A stretch of 64,000 nt of DNA from Bacillus_BD sp963708895 (GTDB lineage Bacteria; Bacillota; Bacilli; Bacillales; Cytobacillaceae). Where the stretch lies: assembly GCA_963708895.1 (NCBI GenBank), contig CAVPUE010000006.1, positions 28,541 to 92,540 of the forward strand, in the 5' to 3' direction. The notes beneath the pieces are model-generated. The model saw nothing but the letters and a program-made list of their open reading frames with translations, searched no databases and was not told the DNA's origin. Positions 18,369 through 28,251 of this stretch are shown here, one piece after another. The position numbers and the translations under genes were made by a program. Position 1 is the stretch's first letter. Every line of letters starts with the position of its first letter.

Positions 18369-19182
18369 ATGGGAAAAGGATTAGAGGGTAAACATGTTGT
18401 ATTAGGTGCATCACGTAAGACGGAAGAAATGTCGACATTAATTCAAAAACAAGGTGGTACAGCAAGTGTTCGATCTTTACAAGGAACTGTTTTTAAAGCA
18501 GGTGTTGAAATCGAAAGTGATATAAAATCATTTGCTTTAGATGGTGCAGACTGGGTTATTTTAACAACAGGAATTGGTTTGCAAACCTTACTTGAACAAG
18601 CCGAAAACCTAGGATTAAAGCAAAAATTCATTGAACAACTTAAAGCATCTCAAATTGCTTCAAGAGGATATAAAACAGCAGCTGCTTTAAAAAAGTTAGA
18701 TATTCAAGCGGTCGTCTCTGATGATGATGGGACAACGCAAGGATTAATTCGTCAAATGCAAGAGGTTGATTTAAAGGATAAAAAAGTAGTTGTTCAGCTG
18801 CATGGAGAAAAAGCTCCTTCATTAATTGAGTTTCTAGAGGGGAAAGGTGCAATGATTTCCTTGCTATTACCATACCAGCATATTGCACCAGAAATTGAAA
18901 CGCTGGAAATACTTGTGTAATGAAATGTTAAATGGAGAAGTGGATGCTGTTTGTTTTACAACGGCGATTCAAGTTCATTGGTTGTTTCATTATGTAAAAC
19001 AGCAAGATTTCGGGGAGAAAGTAATATCAGCTTTTAATAATGGAAAAATTGTGGCGACAGCGGTCGGTAAAGTAACAGCTGAAGCGTTAAAGGAAGAAGG
19101 AATAAGTAAAATCGTCGTTCCTAAGCATGAAAGAATGGGTGCCATGATCGTTGAATTGGCTCAATATTATGAAACAAACTGA
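18369..19182 (+). CDS. Uroporphyrinogen-III synthase-like protein (frameshifted)
   Basis: A HemD-fold protein that, if active, would close hydroxymethylbilane to uroporphyrinogen III. It starts at ATG 18369 after GAAAGGAG. The first domain shows DWVILTTGIGLQTLLE, the hinge includes VVSDDDGTTQGLI, and the second domain includes VDAVCFTTAIQV and ATAVGKVTAEALKEEGI. The frame breaks near 18905: removing one A from the GAAATAC run joins ETLE to YLCNEMLNG. The corrected length (about 270 residues) is normal for HemD. It is not in a hem operon, so it is probably a second, stand-alone paralogue. Confidence 0.8.
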
Positions 19183-19273
19183 TTGTTTCATTTACCACCT
19201 TAAATTTTTGTGAATTAATGAAAATAATGGTATGATTATTGATGGTTTTATTAATGATAAGGAGATGAATGTT

Positions 19274-19711
19274 ATGGCTAAAAATGGATACATATTGATG
19301 CAAAATGGTGAAAAAATTGAGTTTGAACTATATCCAAATGAAGCACCTGGCACTGTAGCAAACTTTGAGAAACTTGCAAATGAAGGATTTTACAATGGAG
19401 TCGTATTCCATCGTGTTATTCCAGGATTTGTATCACAAGGTGGAGATCCAACCGGAACTGGAATGGGCGGACCCGGATATACGATCAAATGTGAAACGGA
19501 AGGAAACCCTCATACACATGAAGCAGGTTCTTTCTCAATGGCACATGCTGGAAAAGACACGGGTGGAAGTCAATTTTTCATCGTTCATGAACCACAACCA
19601 CATTTAAACGGAGTACATACTGTTTTTGGTAAAGTGACATCTGGAATGGATACCGTTCTAGCTATGAAAAATGGCGATGTTATGGAGAAAGTAGAAGTAT
19701 TCGACGCTTAA
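19274..19711 (+). CDS. ppiB: Peptidyl-prolyl cis-trans isomerase, cyclophilin type
   Basis: A cytoplasmic 145-residue cyclophilin that speeds proline isomerisation. The active-site motif FHRVIPGFVSQGGD is near residues 42-55, followed by GPGYTIKCE, GSFSMAHAG and GSQFFIV. The start at ATG 19274 is favoured by AAGGAGATG upstream. Length and sequence match Bacillus PpiB. It is monocistronic, with a terminator right after it. Confidence 0.96.
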   Translation: MAKNGYILMQNGEKIEFELYPNEAPGTVANFEKLANEGFYNGVVFHRVIPGFVSQGGDPTGTGMGGPGYTIKCETEGNPHTHEAGSFSMAHAGKDTGGSQFFIVHEPQPHLNGVHTVFGKVTSGMDTVLAMKNGDVMEKVEVFDA

Positions 19712-19718
19712 TTTTCAA

Positions 19719-19756
19719 AAAACAACTAAGTATAAATGCTTAGTTGTTTTTTTGGT
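19719..19756 (+). terminator. Intrinsic terminator after ppiB
   Basis: A 12-bp stem (AAAACAACTAAG with CTTAGTTGTTTT) and a T run. Confidence 0.88.
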
Positions 19757-19860
19757 TATGAACTTATAATTATACATTTTTATGATTAAATATTGACATT
19801 TCACGATAATCTAGTATGATAAAATCAATTAAAGTTAATCGTGTAAAGGTGATGGAGATA

Positions 19861-20334
19861 ATGGTTGAAATCAGAAGGGCGAAAATTAAGGATATTGATA
19901 GTCTCTATGAATTAATTAATATTTATTCAAACAAAGGAATTGTTTTGCCAAGAACAAAAAATTCGTTAATCCAAAATATATTTTCAATTTTTGTTGCAGT
20001 CGTTGATGATAAAGTGGTTGGTTCTGCAAGTCTGACTGTTTTAGATAAAGATTTATCCGAGATTCGCTCACTCGTTGTAGATGATTCAATGAAAAAGGCC
20101 GGAATCGGTAAATTGTTAGTCGATCAAATAAAAGAAGAAACTGAACGTATTGGCATTGATAAACTGATTTCTTTAACGTATCAAGTGGAGTTTTTTAAAA
20201 AATGTGGTTTTGAGGTTACTGTAAAGGATACGATGCCGCAAAAAGTATGGAAAGACTGTATAAATTGCCCTAAGTTACACAATTGTGATGAAATTGCTAT
20301 GGTATATTATGTGAATGATAAGGTATTAGTGTAA
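19861..20334 (+). CDS. GNAT-family N-acetyltransferase
   Basis: A 157-residue acyltransferase. It begins VEIRRAKIKDIDSLYELI and has the acetyl-CoA loop KKAGIGKLLV near residues 78-87 and FFKKCGFEV at the usual C-terminal strand. The C-terminal CINCPKLHNCDEIAM, with three cysteines, is typical of short ArgA-like acetyltransferases that may act on glutamate, but the substrate is not proven. AAAGGTGATGG precedes ATG 19861. It stands alone between two terminators. Confidence 0.8.
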   Translation: MVEIRRAKIKDIDSLYELINIYSNKGIVLPRTKNSLIQNIFSIFVAVVDDKVVGSASLTVLDKDLSEIRSLVVDDSMKKAGIGKLLVDQIKEETERIGIDKLISLTYQVEFFKKCGFEVTVKDTMPQKVWKDCINCPKLHNCDEIAMVYYVNDKVLV

Positions 20335-20345
20335 TAGTTTCACGA

Positions 20346-20392
20346 AAAAAGGGACTCTCTATAGAATTAATTCTATAAGAGAGTCCCTTTTT
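20346..20392. terminator. Bidirectional intrinsic terminator
   Basis: A 15-bp outer stem (20346-20360 with 20378-20392) and an inner TAGAATT/AATTCTA stem lie between convergent genes. Confidence 0.9.
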
Positions 20393-20396
20393 GCCA

Positions 20397-21329
20397 TTAA
20401 AGTGATTTTATTGTGTCTGTTAAAACTGGAACAATTTGTTTCTTACGAGAAACAACGCCTTTTAATGTAGCCGTGTGATTATCAAGACCCACATTAAATG
20501 CTTTTTCAACTGCATTTGACATTTTTCCAAGTGCAATTCCAACCGAATCGTTTGTTAATATATCTGTTACTACAAATAAGAACAAATCTAGATTTTCCTT
20601 AGCGATAACGGCTTCAATCGCTTCTTCAATCTGTTTTTGCTGTGAAAGAACATCGTTTGTGTCAACGGCATTCACTTGAGCGATTTTCACTTTCTTGTCA
20701 CCCATATCAAAGTTCTTCGCATCAAGTGTAATTAATTGTTCAACGGTTTTATCACTTAAATCTGCACCTGCTTTTAACATGGCTAAACCATATTGATTTG
20801 CATCAACTTCAGCAATTTTAGCTAATTCGTTTGCTGCTGCAACATCTTCGTCTGTACATGTTGGAGATTTAAATAATAATGAATCAGAAATTAACGCAGA
20901 AAGCATTAAACCGGCAATTTCCTTTTTAATTTTGACACCATTCTCTTTATACAATTTATTTAAAATCGTTGCCGTACAACCTACAGGCTCTGCACGGTAA
21001 TAAAGAGGGTCGCTTGTTTGAAAGTTTGCAATGCGATGGTGATCGATTACTTCTAATATGCGAACTTCATCGATATCATCTGCACTTTGTTGACTTTCAT
21101 TATGATCAACTAATATTACTTGTTTTGTTTCTTGTGCTACTTTTTCAACTAAACGCGGTACGTTTACTTGAAAATACTCTAAAGCATATTTCGTTTCGCT
21201 ATTGATTTCTCCAAGGCGAACTGGCTCTGCATTGACACCTAACTCTGATTTAAGGTTTGCATATGCAATGGCTGAACAAATCGAGTCAGTATCAGGATTT
21301 TTATGACCAAAAACTAGTACTTTTTCCAT
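20397..21329 (-). CDS. ppaC: Manganese-dependent inorganic pyrophosphatase
   Basis: A family II pyrophosphatase (310 residues) that hydrolyses PPi and drives biosynthesis. It has the DHH metal motifs GHKNPDTDS, LVDHNES and DHHRIANF, and the C-terminal substrate-binding SRKKQIVP. The start MEKVLVFGHKNPDTDS at ATG 21329 fits the family and has GGAGCAC upstream. It is monocistronic. The gap 21345-21658 holds AT-rich sequence and no gene. Confidence 0.97.
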   Translation of the reverse strand: MEKVLVFGHKNPDTDSICSAIAYANLKSELGVNAEPVRLGEINSETKYALEYFQVNVPRLVEKVAQETKQVILVDHNESQQSADDIDEVRILEVIDHHRIANFQTSDPLYYRAEPVGCTATILNKLYKENGVKIKKEIAGLMLSALISDSLLFKSPTCTDEDVAAANELAKIAEVDANQYGLAMLKAGADLSDKTVEQLITLDAKNFDMGDKKVKIAQVNAVDTNDVLSQQKQIEEAIEAVIAKENLDLFLFVVTDILTNDSVGIALGKMSNAVEKAFNVGLDNHTATLKGVVSRKKQIVPVLTDTIKSL

Positions 21330-21658
21330 ATCTGTGCTCCTCATGTAATTATTTAACCCTTCACCTATTTGATAGAAGAGAAGTTTTATTCAAACAATAT
21401 CTTAACATATTTTTCATAAAAAAAAGTTAATTTGTATCCATATTTTTACGCAACTCATATGATTAGTCAAGTTTTATGTGAAATTGTATAGCATTACAAT
21501 GCCAACGAGTACCATTTATATTTTATCATAATATACTATACTATAAATCGAATTAGTTGAATGACAATCTAAACTGAAGTAATATAGAAAAAATTACTTA
21601 AACATTTGATGACTTTCTGCTTAGGGTCGCATGAATAATAAGGTTGGAGGGAGATTGG

Positions 21659-22183
21659 ATGAGAGATGTAAAGTTAGTTGATATTTATCAACATCATATT
21701 GCACAAAAATACGTATCTCGTTCAGGAATCGTTCATGCTATTGCCGTTGCCTATCATGCCTATCAATTTGCCAAAGAGCAAGGAATCGATACAGATAGTG
21801 CAGCAAAAGCTGGCTTCTTGCACGATATCGGTCATTTTACTTGGTATCAAAATGGAAAGTGGGATTATGATTTATATCGAAATAATGATATTCACGCGAT
21901 CAAAGGGGCTGAAAGGGCACATAAGTTATTGATTCGCCTTGGAGAGAACCCAATTAAAGCAAAAGAGATTGCCTTAGCGATATTATTCCATACCGATTCA
22001 TATTTTCCAGGAGGAGAAATCATTCGGACACCTTTACAGGAAATTATTAAAAAAGCAGATGAAAAGGATGAAGAACCGGGTGGTCATCACCATTATCGAA
22101 AAATTGAAAAGGAACGTGCTTTACATTTAATCCAACAATTAGATGAAAAAATTGATCAGGAATATGGAATAAAAGAAGATTAA
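21659..22183 (+). CDS. HD-domain phosphohydrolase
   Basis: A 174-residue protein. The HD signature is seen as VHAIAVAYHA with FLHDIGHFTW near residue 60, then AILFHTDSYFP and KKADEKDEE. Such proteins are metal-dependent phosphohydrolases acting on nucleotides or related molecules; the substrate is unknown. ATG 21659 follows GGAGGGAG at good spacing. Monocistronic. Confidence 0.8.
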   Translation: MRDVKLVDIYQHHIAQKYVSRSGIVHAIAVAYHAYQFAKEQGIDTDSAAKAGFLHDIGHFTWYQNGKWDYDLYRNNDIHAIKGAERAHKLLIRLGENPIKAKEIALAILFHTDSYFPGGEIIRTPLQEIIKKADEKDEEPGGHHHYRKIEKERALHLIQQLDEKIDQEYGIKED

Positions 22184-22332
22184 TGAGTAAAGGTTTATAT
22201 AGTAGTGGTTATCTTACTACTTATAATGTGGCCAAGCCATAATAAACTCATTTTCTGATAACTAAATAAGTATATTCATCCTTTTTTAAGAATACATCTA
22301 TACAATGAGTATTCCTTAAAGGAGGGTTTATA

Positions 22333-22770
22333 TTGACTTCTCATACATTCAAAACAGTTGTTAAAATCCCTATTGAAACCGTTTGGATTTTTTTGAATTC
22401 TATGGATGATTGGAAAGAGGTCATTCCTGGCTATATTTCTCATGAAATACAATCGAATCAAGTTTCAATTGGCAAATAAAAAGCAATTTTGGGATGATTA
22501 AGAAAAAAATTCATTTTAAAGCTGAAATAATCGATTGGGATGAGTATGAAAAGATCTCTTTTCGTCTAACAGGAATAAGTGATAAATTCAATGGTAAAGG
22601 ACTTATTCAAACGATAAAATTATCGAACCATAAAACAAGTATTGGTGTCAGCTTCGATTTAATTGCTGAAGGTTCATTAGCTAAGTTAATGAAACCATCT
22701 TATGAAAAACTCTATTCCTGAGCTCTCTGAAGAACGTAAATTTGAGTTAGAACAAAGATCAAGGAAATAG
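22333..22770 (+). pseudogene. SRPBCC/CoxG-like protein, broken by two frameshifts
   Basis: Reading across frames from TTG 22333 (after AAAGGAGGG) gives FKTVVKIPIETVWIFLNSMDDWKEVIPGY, then WQIKSNFGMIKKKIHFKAEI, SFRLTGISDKFNGKG and ELSEERKFELEQ. This is the START-like SRPBCC fold of CO-dehydrogenase subunit G-type proteins, normally about 145 residues. Frameshifts near 22475 and 22715 break it; here at least one base appears to be missing, not added. Function unknown; it may bind a hydrophobic ligand. Decay and sequencing error cannot be told apart. Confidence 0.6.
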
Positions 22771-22818
22771 CAGCAAGGAAATGAGATTTGGAAAGTAAAA
22801 TTCTATTATAAAGGTTGA

Positions 22819-22850
22819 TAAAACGAGACATAACATGGTGTCTCGTTTTA
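22819..22850 (+). terminator. Intrinsic terminator
   Basis: A 12-bp stem (TAAAACGAGACA with TGTCTCGTTTTA) around 8 bases. Confidence 0.85.
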
Positions 22851-23052
22851 TCTGTTTTCCTTTTGTAGGATAATATAAATACTTTTTTAAAAAAATGTAA
22901 AATTTTTCACAAAAAATAGTACACGAATATTTTTAAATGTGTTATTCTATATTCATAAAAAGTATAACATATTTAAAGTGCTTTCAAACAAAAGTACATA
23001 GAAGGTTATGGTGGTTATGTATTTTTGGAATTTTTTCATTGAAGAAAAGGTT

Positions 23053-23877
23053 GTGAATATCATAAAATCTGATGAAGTTGTTTATGTGGTTTCAGACTCT
23101 GTTGGAGAAACGGCTGAATTTGTAGTGAAAGCAGTCGCTGCACAGTTCAATGGTGGGAATGTTGATATTCGTCGTTATGGTTTTGCAGAGAATGAAGAAG
23201 ATATTGAAGAAGTTCTTAGTATAGCAAAGAATAGTAATTCAATCATTGCTTATACGTTAGCTATTCCAAAGTTAAAGGAATATTTGGATCTTCGGTCAAA
23301 GCAAGAAGGGATTATGGCTGTTGATATTATGCAACCACTTATAGAAGCTTTTATGAAAAAGTTTAATAAACAGCCCAATCATCAACCTAAATTATTAAGG
23401 AAATTAGATGATGAGTATTTTAGAAGAGTCGAAGCGATCGAATTTGCTGTGAAATATGATGATGGTCGCGACCCTCGCGGCGTCAATCGAGCAGATATTG
23501 TTCTAATTGGTGTTTCTCGAACATCCAAGACACCTTTATCCATGTATTTAGCACATCAGGGTTATAAAGTTGCGAATGTACCATTAGTTCCTGAAGTATC
23601 TCCACCTGATGAACTATTTCAACTACCAAGAAATAAGTGTGTAGGGTTGGTTATTACTCCTGATAAATTAAATGAAATTCGTAGAGAAAGATTAAAGGCT
23701 CTAGGTTTAAGATCTGAAGCCAATTATGCTAGCTTTGAACGAATACTTGATGAGCTTGACTATGCTGAAAAAATTATGAAGCGTGTTGGATGTCCAATCA
23801 TAAATGTAGCTAACAAAGCAGTTGAAGAGACTGCAGGGTTGATTATTGACATACTAAAGAAAAGAGGGACTAATTAA
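23053..23877 (+). CDS. Pyruvate, phosphate dikinase regulatory protein
   Basis: A DUF299/PDRP protein of 274 residues that switches PPDK on and off by reversible ADP-dependent phosphorylation of a threonine. It begins with VYVVSDSVGETAEFVVKA and has the nucleotide loop GVSRTSKTPLSMYLA near residue 155. GTG 23053 is the family-like start, although its ribosome binding site is weak; an upstream ATG at 23008 would add 15 residues. It ends 2 bases before ppdK, so regulator and target are co-expressed. The B. subtilis relative is YqfL. Confidence 0.9.
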   Translation: MNIIKSDEVVYVVSDSVGETAEFVVKAVAAQFNGGNVDIRRYGFAENEEDIEEVLSIAKNSNSIIAYTLAIPKLKEYLDLRSKQEGIMAVDIMQPLIEAFMKKFNKQPNHQPKLLRKLDDEYFRRVEAIEFAVKYDDGRDPRGVNRADIVLIGVSRTSKTPLSMYLAHQGYKVANVPLVPEVSPPDELFQLPRNKCVGLVITPDKLNEIRRERLKALGLRSEANYASFERILDELDYAEKIMKRVGCPIINVANKAVEETAGLIIDILKKRGTN

Positions 23878-23879
23878 GG

Positions 23880-26552
23880 ATGACTAAATTTGTTTATTTA
23901 TTTAATGAAGGAAATAGTGAAATGAAAGAAATACTAGGTGGAAAAGGAGCCAACTTAGCAGAAATGACTAGGATTGGTCTGCCGGTTCCATTTGGTTTTA
24001 CGATTTCAACACAAGCATGTAACAATTACTATGAAGCAGGTAAACAAATTTCTGAAGAGGTTAAAGAACAAATCCTTTCTGCTCTTGCTACATTAGAAGA
24101 GGAGTCCGGTAAGAAATTAGGCGATACTTCAAATCCGCTTCTTGTTTCTGTTCGTTCAGGGGCTGTTCACTCGATGCCGGGAATGATGGACACTGTTTTA
24201 AACCTTGGAATGAATGATGATACAGTAGAAGGTGTAGCAAAGCTAACGGGCAATCCTCGATTTGCTTATGACTCTTATCGTCGTTTTATCCAAATGTTTA
24301 GTAATGTTGTACTTGAAATTGACGGATTTTTCTTTGAACAATACTTAGAAGAAACAAGAGACAAAAAAGGCTATAAAGCCGATCCAGAATTAACAGCAGA
24401 AGATTGGAAAGAAGTCATTGCTGGATACAAAGAGATTGTTAAAAAACATAATAAGACAGATTTTCCACAAGATCCGAAAGAACAATTATTCTTGTCGATT
24501 AATGCTGTATTTGATTCTTGGAATAATCAACGTGCGATTGTATACCGCCGCTTAAACAAAATACCTGGTCATTTAGGAACGGCAGTAAATATTCAAAGTA
24601 TGGTTTTTGGAAATATGGGTAATGACTCTGGAACTGGTGTTGCGTTTACACGTAATCCATCTACAGGGGAAGCTGAACTTTATGGGGAATACTTAATCAA
24701 TGCACAAGGGGAAGACGTGGTTGCAGGTATTCGTACTCCACAAGAAATCCATATATTAAAACAAGATATGCCAGAAGTATATGAAAAATTTACGGCTACA
24801 TGTGATCTTCTTGAAAAACATTATAAAGATATGATGGATATTGAATTTACGGTAGAGCGCGGCGTTCTTTACATGTTGCAATGTCGTGTAGGTAAACGTA
24901 CTGCTCAAGCTGCTATTCGTATTGCTGTAGAAATGGTAAAAGAAGGCGTCATTGATAAGAAAACAGCTTTACTTCGTGTCGATCCAGATCAACTGAATCA
25001 ATTATTACACAGTCGCATTGATGACTCTGCAGATCGATTAGTATTGGCAAAAGGATTGCCTGCTTCTCCTGGAGCAGCTACTGGTACAGTTGTATTTGAT
25101 GCAGATGAAGCTGAGAAGTTAGGAAATGATGGTAAAAAGGTTATTCTAGTTCGTCCTGAAACAACTCCAGATGATATTCATGGAATTGTATCAGCACAAG
25201 CTGTTGTTACAAGTCGTGGTGGAATGACGAGTCATGCAGCAGTAGTTGCTAGAGGTATGGGAAAAGCATGTATTTGTGGATGTGAAGCATTAAAAATTGA
25301 TATGAAAGCTAAACAATTTTCTGTTGGTGATACAACTGTTCAATACGGTGATATCATTACAATTGATGGTACTACTGGAGAAATTATGTTAGGTGAAATC
25401 CCGATGATTGCTCCTGAGCTTTCTGATGAATTCCAATTACTTTTAACATGGGCAGACGAAGCAAGATATTTAGGGGTACGTGCGAATGCTGATAATCCTG
25501 TAGATGCTAAAAAAGCACTTGAATTTGGAGCAGGTGGTATTGGACTTTGCCGTACAGAGCATATGTTTATGGATCCGAAACGAATTCCAATTGTTCAAGA
25601 AATGATTCTTGCTGATTCAGAAGAAGATCGCAAATTGGCTCTTGATAAATTACTTCCAATCCAACAAGAGGATTTTGAAGGTATTTTTGAAGCGATGCAA
25701 GGACATCCAGTTACGATTCGTTTATTAGATCCTCCATTGCATGAATTTTTACCAGATAAAGAAGAATTATTAGTTGAAGTGACTAAATTACAAATGACGG
25801 CACCAGATTCAGCGGAATTAAAAGAAAAAGAACTTCTTTTGAAAAAGGTGAATCAATTAGCAGAAGTAAACCCAATGTTAGGTCACCGTGGCTGTCGATT
25901 AGGACTTGTATATCCTGAAATTTATGAAATGCAAGCAAGAGCTATTTTCAATGCTGTCATTACATTAACTGAAAAAGGAATTACAGTGAAACCAGAAATC
26001 ATGATTCCTCTTGTTGGTCATGTGAATGAATTAAAAATCATGCGTGAACTTGTGATCGATATAGCAGATAAAGTGAAAGAAGAAAATGGGATTGGTTTCG
26101 ACTATTTAGTTGGGACGATGATTGAAATTCCACGTGCTGCGTTAACAGCCGATCAAATCGCAGAAGAAGCTGATTTCTTCTCATTTGGTACAAACGATTT
26201 AACACAAACGACATTTGGCTATAGTCGTGATGATGCGGAAGGTAAGTTTTTACCATCGTATCTTGAACAAAAGATTATACCAGAAAATCCATTTGCTGTT
26301 CTTGATCAAGATGGAGTCGGTAAATTGGTTGAAACGGGTGTTAAACTAGGACGTTCAGTAAAACCAAAATTAAAAACGGGTATTTGTGGTGAGCATGGCG
26401 GTGAAAAGAGTTCAATCGAATTCTGCTATAAAGCAGGTTTAGACTATGTAAGTTGTTCTCCATTCCGCGTACCATTAGCACGTTTAGCAGCGGCACAAGC
26501 AACGATTCGTCATGAACAATCAGAGAGTAAAGTGGCTGAAGTTGCAAAATAA
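23880..26552 (+). CDS. ppdK: Pyruvate, phosphate dikinase
   Basis: The 890-residue enzyme interconverts pyruvate, ATP and Pi with PEP, AMP and PPi. The N-terminal ATP-grasp begins FNEGNSEMKEILGGKGANLAEM (given here in two parts: FNEGNSEM and GGKGANLAEM). The central swivelling domain has the phosphohistidine in GGMTSHAAVVARG (near residue 455). The C-terminal barrel ends with the catalytic cysteine in GICGEHGG. It is complete and directly downstream of its regulator. In this setting it may supply PEP for gluconeogenesis from pyruvate and acetyl-CoA-forming substrates such as aromatics, which is inference. Confidence 0.97.
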   Translation: MTKFVYLFNEGNSEMKEILGGKGANLAEMTRIGLPVPFGFTISTQACNNYYEAGKQISEEVKEQILSALATLEEESGKKLGDTSNPLLVSVRSGAVHSMPGMMDTVLNLGMNDDTVEGVAKLTGNPRFAYDSYRRFIQMFSNVVLEIDGFFFEQYLEETRDKKGYKADPELTAEDWKEVIAGYKEIVKKHNKTDFPQDPKEQLFLSINAVFDSWNNQRAIVYRRLNKIPGHLGTAVNIQSMVFGNMGNDSGTGVAFTRNPSTGEAELYGEYLINAQGEDVVAGIRTPQEIHILKQDMPEVYEKFTATCDLLEKHYKDMMDIEFTVERGVLYMLQCRVGKRTAQAAIRIAVEMVKEGVIDKKTALLRVDPDQLNQLLHSRIDDSADRLVLAKGLPASPGAATGTVVFDADEAEKLGNDGKKVILVRPETTPDDIHGIVSAQAVVTSRGGMTSHAAVVARGMGKACICGCEALKIDMKAKQFSVGDTTVQYGDIITIDGTTGEIMLGEIPMIAPELSDEFQLLLTWADEARYLGVRANADNPVDAKKALEFGAGGIGLCRTEHMFMDPKRIPIVQEMILADSEEDRKLALDKLLPIQQEDFEGIFEAMQGHPVTIRLLDPPLHEFLPDKEELLVEVTKLQMTAPDSAELKEKELLLKKVNQLAEVNPMLGHRGCRLGLVYPEIYEMQARAIFNAVITLTEKGITVKPEIMIPLVGHVNELKIMRELVIDIADKVKEENGIGFDYLVGTMIEIPRAALTADQIAEEADFFSFGTNDLTQTTFGYSRDDAEGKFLPSYLEQKIIPENPFAVLDQDGVGKLVETGVKLGRSVKPKLKTGICGEHGGEKSSIEFCYKAGLDYVSCSPFRVPLARLAAAQATIRHEQSESKVAEVAK

Positions 26553-26560
26553 GTCAAACG

Positions 26561-26590
26561 AAAAGAGCACCTTTTTCAGGGTGCTTTTTT
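26561..26590 (+). terminator. Intrinsic terminator after ppdK
   Basis: GAGCACC pairs with GGGTGCT, followed by six T. Confidence 0.8.
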
Positions 26591-26647
26591 CGTGCTTTTT
26601 CATGTTACAATAGATACAGATAAAGATAAAAGGAGATGGATATTACA

Positions 26648-27643
26648 ATGAAGGCTCAAGTCATACGTTCATTTGGTGATACATCGGTATTTCAATTAGA
26701 AGAGATCCCTGTACCTACCGTGTTGCCAGGACATGTTCTTATAGAAGTAAAAGCAACAAGTGTGAATCCAATTGATACAAAAGTACGAAGCGGAGCGGTA
26801 CCTGCTGTTTCACCTAGTTTTCCAGCCATTCTTCATGGGGACGTTGCCGGAATCGTCCGTGAAGTAGGAGAAGGAGTTACTGAATTCAGACCTGGAGATG
26901 AAGTGTATGGGTGTGCTGGAGGCTTTAAGGGCACTGGTGGAGCATTAGCTCAGTTTATGTTAGCTGATGCAAGATTGTTAGCACATAAACCGAAAAATCT
27001 ATCGATGGAAGAAGCGGCTGCCATTCCACTTGTAACGATTACTGCTTGGGAGGCGCTTTTTGACCGGGCGAATCTACAGGCGGGTGATGAAATTTTAATC
27101 CATGGAGCAGCTGGTGGGGTAGGTCATGTGGCGATTCAATTAGCAAAATGGAAAGGTGCGAAAGTTTATACGACGGCCTCTACCGATGAAAAAATTCAGA
27201 TTGCAAAAGAATTCGGTGCAGATGTTACAATTAATTACCGAGAATCATCTGTTTCAGATTATGTTCATACATATACAAATGGAGAAGGATTCCCATTTAT
27301 TTTTGATACAGTAGGCGGAGAAAATTTAGATCGTTCTTTTCAGGCAGCTGCGTTACATGGTAAAGTAGTTTCAATTGCTGCGAGATCAACCCATGATTTA
27401 ACACCGTTACATTCTAAAGCATTGACTTTTCATGTTGTCTTCATGCTGTTACACATTTTAAATGAGTCACATCGACAACAACAAGGAGAAACCTTGAAGA
27501 AAATAACGAAGATTATTGAGGATGGACAACTTCGTCCATTAATCGATTCTAAAGTATTTACGTTTGACGATGTTGCAGAAGCGCATCAATACTTAGACTC
27601 TAATCGAGCAGTGGGTAAAGTTGTATTAGTGAATAAATGGTAA
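26648..27643 (+). CDS. NADPH:quinone oxidoreductase-like MDR protein
   Basis: A zinc-free medium-chain dehydrogenase/reductase of 331 residues. It has SVNPIDTKVRSG, HGDVAGIVREVGEGV, then the Rossmann motif HGAAGGVGHVAIQLAK (near residue 150) and FDTVGGENLDRS. It lacks the zinc-binding cysteines of alcohol dehydrogenases. It probably reduces quinones or alkenals with NADPH. ATG 26648 follows AGGAGATGG. Monocistronic. Confidence 0.85.
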   Translation: MKAQVIRSFGDTSVFQLEEIPVPTVLPGHVLIEVKATSVNPIDTKVRSGAVPAVSPSFPAILHGDVAGIVREVGEGVTEFRPGDEVYGCAGGFKGTGGALAQFMLADARLLAHKPKNLSMEEAAAIPLVTITAWEALFDRANLQAGDEILIHGAAGGVGHVAIQLAKWKGAKVYTTASTDEKIQIAKEFGADVTINYRESSVSDYVHTYTNGEGFPFIFDTVGGENLDRSFQAAALHGKVVSIAARSTHDLTPLHSKALTFHVVFMLLHILNESHRQQQGETLKKITKIIEDGQLRPLIDSKVFTFDDVAEAHQYLDSNRAVGKVVLVNKW

Positions 27644-27688
27644 TCTATAGGTACGTAAAAAGATTTTAATAGAGGATGGAATTCAATA

Positions 27689-28199
27689 ATGAATGTTAAA
27701 AAGCTTTGTGAGATGCAAGAAATTCTAGATCAGCGAATTATGAAAGAGCATGGGCTAGAGGGAAAGAATTTAGAGGACAATAAAATTTTGGCTCTATTAG
27801 TTGAAATATGTGAATTAGCCAATGAAACACGATGCTTCAAACATTGGAGTACAAAGGGACCAAGTGAAAAAGGTATATTGTTAGAAGAATACGTAGATTC
27901 TTTACATTTCTTCTTGAGTATAGCTAATTATCGACAATATGATGTTGATCGTTTGTATGATGTTTATCGTTCTGATTTTGCATTATCAGAGGCTCCCTCA
28001 ATCACTTGTAGCTTCTTTTAAAGATGTGATGTCAAAAATATTAGAAATGGAACACAACGAAAATCCATTTTATTATATTCAAGCATTTGGAGCGTATTTA
28101 CATTTAGGAAAATTACTTGGGTTTTCGTGGGAAGAAATAGAACAAGGCTACATTCGAAAAAATGAAATCAATCACCAACGACAAGATAATGGGTATTAA
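27689..28199 (+). CDS. Dimeric-type dUTPase, all-alpha NTP pyrophosphatase (frameshifted)
   Basis: This family hydrolyses dUTP to dUMP and PPi. The first frame has EICELANETRCFKHWS with the metal-binding EExxE-like helix and then EEYVDSLHFFLS. The second frame has FGAYLHLGKLLGFSWEEIEQGY and KNEINHQRQ. One extra C in the CCC at 27995-27997 separates LSEAP from QSLVASFKDV; removing it gives about 169 residues, normal for the dimeric dUTPases of Firmicutes and phages. It lies upstream of exoA, fitting a DNA-maintenance role. Confidence 0.8.
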
Positions 28200-28251
28200 T
28201 TATTTTTCTAATAGATAGGGAAGAAAAGATTTAAGAGCAAGGGGAATATGA